DNA from: Zygnema cylindricum
Lineage: Eukaryota > Streptophyta > Zygnematophyceae > Zygnematales > Zygnemataceae
Direction: 5' to 3'
NCBI GenBank assembly: GCA_037447655.1
Contig: JBBHKE010003186.1
Location: 1-34,317 of the forward strand
DNA length: 34,317 nt
In this document: one piece after another, positions 9,974 to 21,900 of the stretch
Layout: every line of letters begins with the position of its first letter
Position numbering within the stretch: the first letter of the stretch is position 1
Notes under the pieces: model-generated
Databases searched by the model: none
What the model was told of the DNA's origin: nothing
Seen by the model: the letters and a program-made list of their open reading frames with translations, nothing else
Translations under genes and position numbers: made by a program

Positions 9974-12900
9974 TCAATGCCTCATCCATGGAGGAAGAAG
10001 CCTCTGATAAGATAAGAAACACAGAGAAAAGACGAGAAACACCATCAAAATGAAAATACAATTAAGACAAGGAACCCAGAAACAGGCAACGACCACCATC
10101 AGGATATAAATACGATTAAAACGAGAAACTGAGAGAAAGAGGCAAGAAATACCATCAGGAAATAAAATACAAAACAAGGAGCCAGAAAAGGCAGGCAAGA
10201 TACACCTTCAAGATATAAATACTATTAAAACGAAAAACAGGAAGAAAAAAGAGGTTTATCCTCATTTACTTCCAAATCTTGCCAATTTTGGTAAACAGAT
10301 CACCGGCAGCCCCGCATAATTGATTATAAAAAGCCATAAGTGGGTATTTATTGATTGAATCATAAGAGCATAAAAACCACAGAAATCAGAAACAAGAGCC
10401 TGGACATAAAGCGGGAGGCATAGGGAAAGGGAGAGGGAGAGAGAAAGGGAAATAGTTCCTATCATTACCTGTCCCCCCGTGCTCCCTCCCATGCCTACAG
10501 TCTTTGCATTGGCCACATCGGGCATGCGGTCCCCATACCCCATTTGAGTGAAGGGCCCCTGAGAACCTGTGGGAAGAAGGTCCTGTTGACAAAATACGAA
10601 CAATAACCACAAAAAAAATTGAAGTTAGATGGAAATTGAAATTGTAAAACATGGTCGTGTTTCAGAACGCAGCAATAGGGTCAGAATTTTGCCAGGTTAA
10701 AGGTGGTGCTCAGTTACACAACCCATCTCAGGAAAAATAAAGGATTTGATAACGAATAGGAACACCAGGACATCGTGTGAAGTTCAAAACAAAAACAGCT
10801 ATCAACAAAGCAGCATGTTTGGTTCAGAAAACAAACAATTGTCCAAAAAAAGGTGCCGAGTTCAAACAGTAAACATTATTCGCAGAACAGATATAGTTCA
10901 AAACACAAACAGTTATCCACAAAAAGTTTTATAACACATACAACTTATGCATAAAAATGGAAGTGTCGATTTAGCATCCAATTTTAAAAAGGGAGAAACT
11001 AGAAAGTAAATCGAGGTTTTCAAAGGCCAAAAGAACTCAACAAAAGGAACTTTGATAGACAGATCTTTGACAAAAAGAGATTGACAAAAGTACTTCACAG
11101 GAGCGTTTCCATACCTGAGAAATGAAGTCTCCAGGAAGGCCTGAATATCCCCCCTGTGAGTTTTGAGTGGCATAATCATTTCCATAATTCACGTGGTTCG
11201 CCTGAGTTGCATAATCTGTCCCTCCGTATCCTGGCTGTGAAGCCTGGAAAACATTCCATTTAAAAAAAAGGGAGTTAATAAATTATTGATCCTAGTAAAA
11301 AGATATTGATCCTCTATTGCTTTATTCACATCCAAGAAAAAAAAAAAAATAGACGAGTCTAGTGACCCTCTTTTACTTTATTCACATTGGAGAGGAAAAA
11401 TGTAGCAACGCACCAAAGTTCAATAATACGCTAATGCTTTATTTAAATGGAAAGTAAGTAAATAACAAAAGTAAATAACAGCCCAACTTTCCTCAAATAC
11501 TAAAGACTGCAAAAATGCAAACCAAAAAAGAAAGTGATAAGAACAAAACTTAAGAAAAATACAAATCAAAACATTCGTCTCACCTGGCTAGAATACTCTC
11601 CTCCCATAAAGTTGACATGAGAGCCTTGCGACTTGAAATCTTCGTTCAAAAAATCCTGCGACTTACAGATAACTCACATCAGAAACCATACTGGAGCAAC
11701 GTAAATGCTAATGTTCTGCAATGAGCCTCAACATTTCGCAATATGTTCGACAATCATTATCATCAATTACTGGACACCACAAAAGCTCGATATATCTGAG
11801 TGGTGTGTCCATCGGCAATTCATCTAGTACTACACACCCTACGCTGGATAGTACTGTCCTGTACATACTTCTATACATACAAGAACTGAACAATTGAACA
11901 GTAATCTGTAGTGTAATTGCACATGTAAGGTGGTCTATACATATGACTATAAGATACACAGTCCTGACTGTGCCTAATTATCAGACAAAACCATTCACTA
12001 CAAGAGAAGTCTCTGGATATGCTACGGCAGTCCTTTACTGTACAGCACAGAACCATAGTCTTTTGCCCCTGAACCGTACAAAATATTGATTACACATCCC
12101 AATATTTCACTTTTCTACATATCAATTACCCAAGTGTCACAAAAAGGTGCATATCAATTATCAAGAAGAGGCCATTGACATACAGCCCTAGTCAAAGCAA
12201 TCCCTTTAAAAATCCGCAAACAAAACAATAAATATTGACAAACAAAAAAGGTGTCCAAAGGACATGACAAACTGTTCAGTCGTTGAGTGAGACCGCAAAG
12301 CTTTTACTGCACACCTACAAAACTTTACCAGATTTAAGGCACTATACAAGAATCTGTCATTCCTGTTCTATTTAGACGTTTACAAGTATTTGCACACATA
12401 TAAAACTGATCAAATTCCCAAAAAAATTGTCTCAGGACTCTACGGTGAGATTAAATAAGAGAAACGCGGTTACAAAACTTACCTGTGACATTCCTGCGAA
12501 AGAAAAGCCGTCTCGCAGTCCTTGTGATTGCATCTGTACAAAAGACATTCTGCGATGAGTCCATATTCACAGGCCAATGGATATTGACCTATTAATATTT
12601 ACAGGCACATTAATATTCAGTGTCTCACATACAGAAGAAGAATTTTGAGAAGCATCAAATTGTCCGTTTTGAGCTGAATAGGTTAAATCTCAACAGACAG
12701 CAAACAGCTCTAATGAAGCTACATATAGTCTAATCTATTAACAACATAAAAAAATATGAAGTTCTTTGAACTGCCCGCATTAAGGAAAAAATAATACATT
12801 GTCCACTCCTATTTGAGCAGAAAATAAACTAAAAAAACACGAAATTACTATCAATAACAATTTATAGAGTCGAGTGAGTGATGATGATCTAGAGTCAGAT

Positions 12901-15900
12901 GTGCGGTGCCTTTCATTCCCCTCATTCACACTATTTAATGATGTTGGGTTTTCTAAAAAACAAAAAGTCCCACAAAAAGTGATACTAATCTTAATATTGA
13001 CTAACAATGTAGTCCCAGACTCACCTGAGTCATCATTCCTTGTTGGGTCATTGGAGCTCCTTGTGTTGAAGGGCCGTCCAATCCCGAGAACGGGAACCCG
13101 GGCCCGAGACCCCCACCGCTCATTTGCTGAGAATGTTGGAAATGACTACCAAGAGGTGGACCGACACTCCCACCTCTTCCCATACCAAACCCTCTTCCAG
13201 GTTGTGGGAGTTGAGGAACTCCTCCAATTGGTCCATGAAGTCCAGCTCTGGCGGGAATTGCATATGGTTGACTCAAAGGACCTGCCTGATAGGCGCCCAA
13301 TGGAAGACGAGGATGCACAAAAGGAGCCACGTGGGGTATGGTGGGAGGCTTGGCTCCGCCATATGAAGGACCATATGGTACCAATCCTCCTGAGAAAAGG
13401 GAAGAACATAAAGAGTAAGAAGAATAAAAAGAACGAAAAATAGGAAAAACTGAAGGAATTAAGAAGACTAAGAGCAATGAGGGGGTGGGGCTCAAATTCC
13501 TTTTCTGCCATAACAATGGACTATCAAGTGATCAAATAAGATAAAATGTAAAAAAACAAAAAAGTATCAAACACACATAAAACAAAACGGCGTGCAACCA
13601 AATGATGGTAAAGAACGTGAATAAAATAAAACAAACCCAAAAAAACAGAAGACTAACTAATATATATACATATACATACATATACATACATATACATATA
13701 CATACATGTATAACAATAGACCTTACCAGATGGCCCATCCCCTGGTCGTCCCCGGCCTCCTCGTTTGTCTGTTCCGTTGCCTGCAACAGAACTGGTCGCA
13801 GGTGCAGACGCGTCACCCATGTTGCCAGGAGTTCCTCCAGGATAAACTGTTTTGTCGAAATGCATCTGCAAAAAAATACCAAGAAATAAACATCAATAGA
13901 GCTTCGCTCGTGTGAAATAAAAAGGGAAAATGAAATATCACAACTAAAAAGCACGAAGAAGACAACACAATACTTTGACAGACCCAAAACAGACTGAAAA
14001 CATTAAATCCAGTTTCTGTTGGAAATGGTTACAAACCTTTCTAGGCTTCTGAAACTGCACCATACTCTGTTTCAGATTGTTTAACGGACCCTCCACAAGG
14101 CAGTCGCGTTCCTGAAGCACCGAGTTCACAATAAAAAGATTAAAAACCGCAGCAAAAATAAAGTAGCACAAACCCCTGACAATTGGTCGCCTCTAGGATA
14201 AAAAAACTGTACAAACATCAAAGCTGAGTTTGAACAAACATTGGAAAAAAAACATTTATGATGCATCCTGTGCACACTACAATTAAAATAAGGGGAAAAA
14301 AAAAACAAGATCAGGCCTATCACTCAAAAAAATGCTCAAGGGTGAAAAGAACTACAGAAAATCCTTTACACCCAACAAGAAGCAAAGACGAACACACCTT
14401 GAAATGCGTTAGTAAACTATTCCAAAGAAGTTGTTTGCTAAGGACTTTTGGGTTTCCGAGCACAACAACACCATAACGTGCCCTAGTCAGAGCCACGTTC
14501 AAGCGACGAGGATCATTCAGAAATCCAATTCCCTGCAAAAAACCAGAAAAGAGCGTCAGGAGTATCAAGAATTCCAGACAAAAACATCAAGAACATCTAT
14601 CTGAATCACAGTTGCATAATGTACACTGTAAAATTAAAACAAAATGTGATTTCAGCTGTCATTGAAGTGTCAAAGATGACCATCCTCAAATAATCCGGAA
14701 ATAATTAACTTTAGGAGTTGTTTTTCGAGTATCTAATGTTTAGTTTGAGTGTTACAGGGGAATTAAATACGCAACATCACGCACAATACTGTGAGCACTC
14801 AGTCAGAGAAATGCATCATTTATACTCATTTCAAAAAAAAAAACCTATAACTACTCAAAACAAAGTAGCAAGTATGTTTTCTCTATTACTCAAGCTTACC
14901 TGATGTTCGTTACTCCTCACGCAAGACAGGATGATGAAGTCCTTCTCACGACCCTGAAAAGAATCCACACTCGCAACCTGCCCATCCACCATGCCATGCT
15001 TCAATTGTCTGCATTTTGAGCTGCCATTAAGAAACAGCAACAACAAAAAAAGAATGGAAGCGTTACAAAACTCAAACTAATCAAAATTGACCTCTGCTGT
15101 TTCTTGTTTACAGAAACTTTTATTTAAATCCACCCACATGTAATCACCCACCCACATACTCATATTATATACCCACCCATACCCAAATCTAACCTGTTCT
15201 AAAAACTGAAACTAAGTTAATTTACATGTTAAAAAGAAGATTTAGGCTTTATTGCAAAAAAAATATTATTAGTGACAATAAAAACAAAAGTACACTTTCT
15301 GGCTAAGTAACAAACACAGACCTCAAATTCCCATCAGGAGCTAAACCAAAAACATTTATGCCTCATATCTAAAATTTGGGCACCATAAGGACCAGCCGTA
15401 CTTGTTCACACAAGCATTGCCCTAATAGTCCCACAATATCAACATCTACTTGTCAGTAATACCTCAATATCCTTGTAAAGCTGTTGCCTTAACGAGCCAT
15501 TTCTGGCCATGTAGTTCACACAGTACGCCCGTTGTCCTTCATATGGTGTGATGACACCAATCTGTAACTCAGAACAGATTCATAAGGAACAAATAACTCA
15601 GAAATCTTCTGAAAATGTTCCCCAAGGCGTAATTTCTTTCCTTTAATTTTTCACCATGCTAACTTCTGCTTGCTGCAACCTGAAATAGAGAGAGGTAATA
15701 TAAAGGTTATCAACAAAAAAAGCAAACAGATTCAAGACATGCGGCATACTACAATTTAATACATACCTGACTTGGATTAACACCGCTGCGCAAAAAAGTG
15801 GTGACAATTTTTTCAACATGTCCAGCTTCTGCACGATTGAGGTAAGAAGTACCACTAGCACTGATTTCTTCTTGGCCCAGCTGCAAAAAAAAAAAATAAG

Positions 15901-18900
15901 ACCTACAAAATTGAGTAAACAAGAACTGAACTACAGCTTGTAAATTGTACAATTCACAGGTTCTCGAGTTCAAAGCCAGTTTACTTTCACACACTTTCTC
16001 TTTTGTTCTGTTTATGGTCTGCTGGCTTCCTCTCACATGACAAAAGTACCAGGACTCTTTTGGCCAGGGCTGTTTAAAAAAGAATGACGGCTATATTCCT
16101 TCCAGCTAAGACTTAGAAACAAAGAAAAAGAGAAGATTGCTAGACTGAGAAACAAAGGAGATTGCTCACTTGTACATAAAAGAACATCGGTCGATTAGGA
16201 ACAGGCCATGGAAAGTCTACACCAACTTGTAGGCGTTCATCCTGGGTAACACCGTTCTGGAGTGTCCCTTCGTAGAAAGTGTTCGAGGGAAACTCGGATA
16301 AGCATGGATGCATCCGATATTGTACCTGCAAAACCCCCATTTCCAACAATCAGGGCAGCTTATCAGAAATGAATCAGGATTGCTATCTCTGAAAAAGATC
16401 GTCGTCGAAATATGTTCTTAAACACAACAACCACGATAAAACATCCAAAAGAAAAGTGAGATTAGGAAATTAAAGCTGTTAACAATCACAACCTTCGACT
16501 AAAAATAGGCCTTGGTTGTTACTTGGGAAAGGATTAAGATCCGACACTACTCAATCAGAAAAATAAAAGTTACGAGGACAGAGAGTTGATAAATTCTCAC
16601 CTGTAGTCTGATCGGCTTTACACCTAGGTCAATAAGTCGCTCAAAAAGCGATTTTGCCAAACCAGCTTTAGCCGCCTTTTTACACATAATAACAGGACCC
16701 AACTGACGGTGGTCTCCCACAAGAACCATCTGTCTTGTTAAAATCCCCGCGACAGAAAAGAGACAAAATGTGTCAGAGAAAAAAAGGCAAAATATATCCG
16801 AAGAACATGAACAAAGCACATGACTGAAAAACATGACCAAAATACTATAAGGTCAAACTATAAACAACATTTCAATTAAGACACTGAAACTCTCATGAAC
16901 TAACAATATAAACCATGAACATTTTCCCAGAAATGAGTTTGAACCCAGACACCAAGAAGATGTGAGAACTGGAAGAAACCATGAGTTAAGAAACTACGCG
17001 CGGAATTTGACCCGTTTAAACCTCACAACAAAAACCATTAGAAACCGTTGCCGATTGTGAAAAATAGTTTATCTCACCTGTTTGCATCCAAGCACCAATG
17101 GTATCAAACATTCTGCCTCTGTCGCTTGAGTTGACTCATCAATGAGCACCTGCAAAGAACACAGCCATGGCTTTAGACAAACACGAAATCCCGAAAAAAA
17201 GACCACCAAAACAAAAACGAGCTAAAACGAAAACTACAACAATGTTCAGTGATTAAATAGAACTTCAAAAACCTACTAAGATTGTAAGGAGGAGTTTTTA
17301 AAATAGCTGCCATCAGAGTTAGATATCTAATAGAAACCTAAAACACAGGTGATGAACAAACAAATAAAATTCACACAAGTTCCTCTTATAGTGGATATTT
17401 CCGTCAACTTTGCAGAACACCAGAATCCTTAAATGTCCTTAAAACACCACATACGTTCGACTCGCAACGCACATTCTAAAATGTAGAAACTTGTCTACAC
17501 ATTCTTACACCAGCACTCTCACATTCAGAATTTTCCCACATAATTCACAAAAAAACATTACCGGGCCTTTGATTTCACTATTTTCCTTGCATTAATCTTC
17601 AGAAATCCATGCTATTCTCACTTTATCACAGGTAGACATAACCAAGTCTTCGAGCTCACAGTTTTTCTCAAATTTCTCCCTATGAACAAAACCAAGTCAA
17701 ATCATCAAAAACGGTTTTACCCACATTATCCCACCTAAACACCTAATAGGGTGATTATATGCACGAGATTACTGGCGTTACTGGCCAGTAATGGCGGCAT
17801 CAAGCAAATAACTGTAGAATTATTACAATTGCCGTCCAGTAACACCAGTAATTGCATGTATATAATTACCCTACAGCGAATCTGGGAAAGATCTGTGATC
17901 TTCTACCTGTCTGAAACGGAAATTAGCCAAACGAGGATCTCCAGCTCCAACACAAGTGCAACAGATGACATCAGCACTCTGAGATATGTCACGTTCTGCA
18001 GCTCTTCGAAGAGCTTTATATTCTTTCTCATCCGCACTTGACAGCTCCCCTGGACAAGCACGACAACAAAAAAACAGAACAAGCAGGGACAAGGAGAAGG
18101 AACAGTGAACAAACAAACTAAAACCGACTTGAAAAAGTCTTAAATAACAGCCAAGATGAGCAAAAGTTCTTGTGAGGAAACAAACTAAAAGATAGATGAC
18201 ACATTAATCCCGGAACAGGCATCAATACAAACCAAATCGGACCCACTTAAATAAGCCTTGCCACAATGCTCAAGGATAACCTTAATCAGCTTTCAGATGT
18301 CGTGGAGGAGATTTCCATCCAATGAAACTGACACAGCTTGCCAATAAATATAAAATTTCAAATTCAAAGACCTATAAGAGTAGGAATTCTACAACTACAA
18401 CTTGCCAAATAACATGCTAATGGCTTTAAGTCTCACCTTGTTCCTCCCTCAGGAGATGTAGTTTGTGCAATCTGCTCTTATCGCTGGTGTCTAAATGCCT
18501 CACCTGTCAACAACAAAAGGGGAAGAAAAAAACACTCTCTCGGTCATTTGCCAAACATCTTAGGTGGTGAACAGAATAGCATATGCTGTGAAGACATGGT
18601 CAAACTTGTACCTGATAGTGCAATGTAAGATGCTCCACAGGCGAGCTTACAGCTTCTCTTGATTTGGCACATAATCGGACAACCTGAATAAAAATACAAA
18701 ACATTGAGGTTAATTTGAAATTGAAACACACTAGATTGCCCCTGCCTAAAAAACAACCAGCTGGTTATGATTGGACGTAGTCAAGCAATTTTAAAAAAAT
18801 GTGAATGCAACAACTTTGTTAAGCCCAAACAACCGGATTATAATGGAAAAAGAGAAAAGAGAAAACATTGGTGAGATGAAGAAACTGTTCCTAAAAAACG

Positions 18901-21900
18901 AGGAGATTTGAAATCCGGTTAAACAAGCTGACAATGGGGTGGATATGGGAAAAAGATGGACTGTCAAGTGACATTTATATGCGCCGTACTTATTTATCTA
19001 TTCTATCGACCAGCTTTTAAGGTAATAAGACTTGTTCAGTAAAAATCATGTTTGGTGTGGATTACCCCCTTGTCCCCAAACAAAACTAAAAAAAAACCAT
19101 AAACCTGTTGGCACAGTTCATGCTGTTAGTGGTAAACGGCGTCCTCACCTTCAAACCAGTGGCACTAATTTTCTCAGACAGTTGGTCCACAGCAACATTT
19201 GATGGTGCACACACGAGCACCTGGCCTTGGCCTTGCTTTGCCAAATGATAAACAATTGCTGCGGAAGTGACAGTTTTCCCTGTTCCAGGTGGGCCCTGAA
19301 TAAGGCTGACTGGCTTTTGCAAAACACTCTTCACAGCGGAAACCTGCATGAAGAAGGAGAGAGCAAAATTCAGAAAAATGAGAACCAAGACGGGAGAGAA
19401 AATGGAGGGAAGCGTGACAAGTGGAGGAGCAAGAAAGAGATGTGATCATGGAATAAAGTGTGGACTGGGGACAAGCATCTCACAGTGATGGAGAAGGAGA
19501 CGGAGAGAAAACTATAAGGGAATTGTGGGACTATGCTCACATATAGATGAGATTACAAACAGCTTAACGGATACACGCAAAAGCATTACGCACTTCTTTC
19601 ATTAGCATGAGGGGTCACCTTCAACAGGGCAAAGCTATGTATGAACATCCTTATGGTGGTACACAGAAACAGAAAAAAAAGAGGGTCTCCAGCAAAGTGG
19701 TTGGAATATCTAAGCCTGGTCTATGCATAGATAAAAAAAATCAAAAGCCATCTTAAAAAAAACATAACATAAAACCTGTAGTCAAGAAGAAAATAAACAA
19801 CAAAAAAAAGTAGAGAATAACCACTATAGTAGTCTGGTTACACTGATGAGAATTACTCATGTTTTGGAAGTAATCGTAAAGTTCTGAGAATACCCGTACC
19901 TACAACCACTCTGAAAACCGTACACTCATTACTCACAAAATCTGCGTCATTTGCGATAGCACAACTAGGCTATAACCAGTCATTCATTCTATGAAAAGAA
20001 CAACACATACCTGTGAAGGATTAAGCTCTGGGAGGCCTGGAGCACCAAAACGTTTTGGAAGGTTGCTCCTAATAACCTGTGGCTCAACTTCATGCCCTAG
20101 CAGGCGATGATAAATGTACCTAAAGACATATACCCAACCAAATACACAGCATAACAAGACAAATGAGTACCTCAACAACCTCTTGAGAGAACAACCAACA
20201 AAAGAAATGGCTGCAACAGTAGCTAAAAAAAAAAAAAAAAATTACAAAAATCTCAACTGCCAGTAAAAGCATCCATACTGATGACATATAAAATCAGTGT
20301 CGCATGGAAGAGCGGAGAAAAACCATGTTTGGACCACAACGAGAAAGCTAAACTGGAACAAGTTCCTTTGGCCAGTTAACACATGAAATTCGCCTGCAAA
20401 CATTGTAAGCACGCACATAAACAATTCAGTAGACCTTACCCGCTAACACTTGTCTCATCAACTGCAAACATTTTCATGGCAGCTTGCATACGATCGAAGC
20501 TTGTACTCTTCCACACAAAATCCACACTGAAGTTGTGACAAACATCAACTGGAGCACCCTGCAGGACCAATGGCAGCAAAGTGATGCACAAACCTGTTAG
20601 CAAATCAATAAAACCTGTTTAAATTTGCTCTACCTTGTAATATATGTGCCAGAAATGCTTCAAGACAACCATCATACCTGGCTGACACGAAGCTCCACAG
20701 CGACTTCTTCTTGTGGAGTCATTTTTATCTGTCCCAATAAAGCAGACAAAAGATAAGATAAGCTAGCGGAAAAGAATTTTGACAACAAGGCAAAAAACTT
20801 TTCCCCTGTACTAAGAGAGGACGGAAAAAGGTAGATGCATAAACACTCCGAAGGACAATCCCTTTATCCAGTCTTCCAATAAGCCCAAATGCACGAGAAA
20901 AAAGATAATTACAGCAATCATCATTTCTTAACAAGCAAGCGACATCAGAAAGTCATGTAAGTAGACTCCATAAAAGATCGGTGCACGGAACAGCTTATTC
21001 AATGTCCAATAAACAGATTTGTTAATGCTGATGTCAGTACAGTCAACAGTAAATGAAATGATGTTTCAGAACAGTCAACACATCCAGAAAAATCAAACTG
21101 GCATCAATGCACAGGGTAGAAGGACCTACCACATGACCAACAGACTGCCATCCTGAATGTAAAGGATCTCCTGGATAACGAAGTCGGAGCTCATCCCCCG
21201 GAACCAGTCTAAGCTCGTTTTCCTCCTGAGACATTAATAAAAGACAAGGTTAAAGAGATAGAGAGAAAGAAAGAGAGAAAAAGAACCCAAATCTCTTCAG
21301 CTCTGTGAACCAATTAGCTCTTGTAATTCACACGCATACTATTTTACAAATAGAAATAGTAAACTCATACTGGACATGGAGAAACTGACACTTTTTGAGG
21401 CAACCATTTGTCCACTATCGAAACAGTCATGTCCAATTCCAATTTATTTATTTATTATTAATTTTTTTAATGTTGCTAAGTGCTCCCCCCTAAACTACCA
21501 TCATCCAGTGGGTGTCTCCAAGTTAGTATCTTAAAACGTCTCCCTTCACTTGAAAACAAAAGAAATGCTAAACAGTGAAAAGCATACAGTTCATTCATAA
21601 CAACTCGTAGCACTTACTTTAGGAAAGACAAAGTACGCTATTCGCTTTTTATTTAAACCAACATCCCATCGAACCGTTATTCCATCTTTCGTCTGCGCCT
21701 CTTTCATCATCTGCAAGATGAAGAGCGAGCATAAAAAATGTCCATTGTAAGAGACCCTCACTGCTAACTTAAAATTCACCCTGCCAAATGAACAGCAAAG
21801 TTATATCACTAAAATAACCATGCATTAAACGATGGAGAGACTTCAACTTCTGGCAATCCAACAAATAATAACAACAGCAGGTAAGGGAAATTGGCTTTGA

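Larger units (their letters stand above)
9974..13865 (-). other. UPF1: UPF1 C-terminal Gly/Pro-rich, SQ/TQ-rich tail (exons 22-28)
   Basis: After the helicase core comes a Gly/Arg/Pro-rich low-complexity stretch ([25 protein letters not shown]) and then repeated SQ and TQ dipeptides (HSQQ, STQG, MTQQ, QSQG, MSQ, KSQG, SSQ, ASQ, ATQ, NSQ, ISQ, GSQ, FTQ). In other UPF1 proteins such sites are phosphorylated by the PIK-like kinase SMG1 and recruit decay factors; the same is inferred here. The final exon is proposed from a strong pyrimidine-tract acceptor (AG at 10004-10005), giving RLLPPWMRH and a stop. The exon 27 donor is GTAATG, weaker than the others, and reading through it would instead end at 10262. 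Confidence 0.8.

Noticed and set aside
10262-10380. Protein-like minus-strand reading ending FTKIGKIWK and a stop
   Set aside because: The frame has an upstream stop and no AG acceptor between that stop and the segment, so it cannot be joined to UPF1 by a normal splice.
10262-10468. Extension of UPF1 exon 27 through its donor to a stop at 10262
   Set aside because: The extra residues are low-complexity Ser/Leu followed by sequence unlike UPF1, and a spliced end gives a length like that of plant UPF1. Kept only as an alternative.
12874-13516. Long open frames on the plus strand (189 codons) and in other minus frames over UPF1 exon 23
   Set aside because: They overlap the G/C-rich Gly/Pro coding exon, resemble no family, and vanish at the exon edges. 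They are shadows of exon 23.
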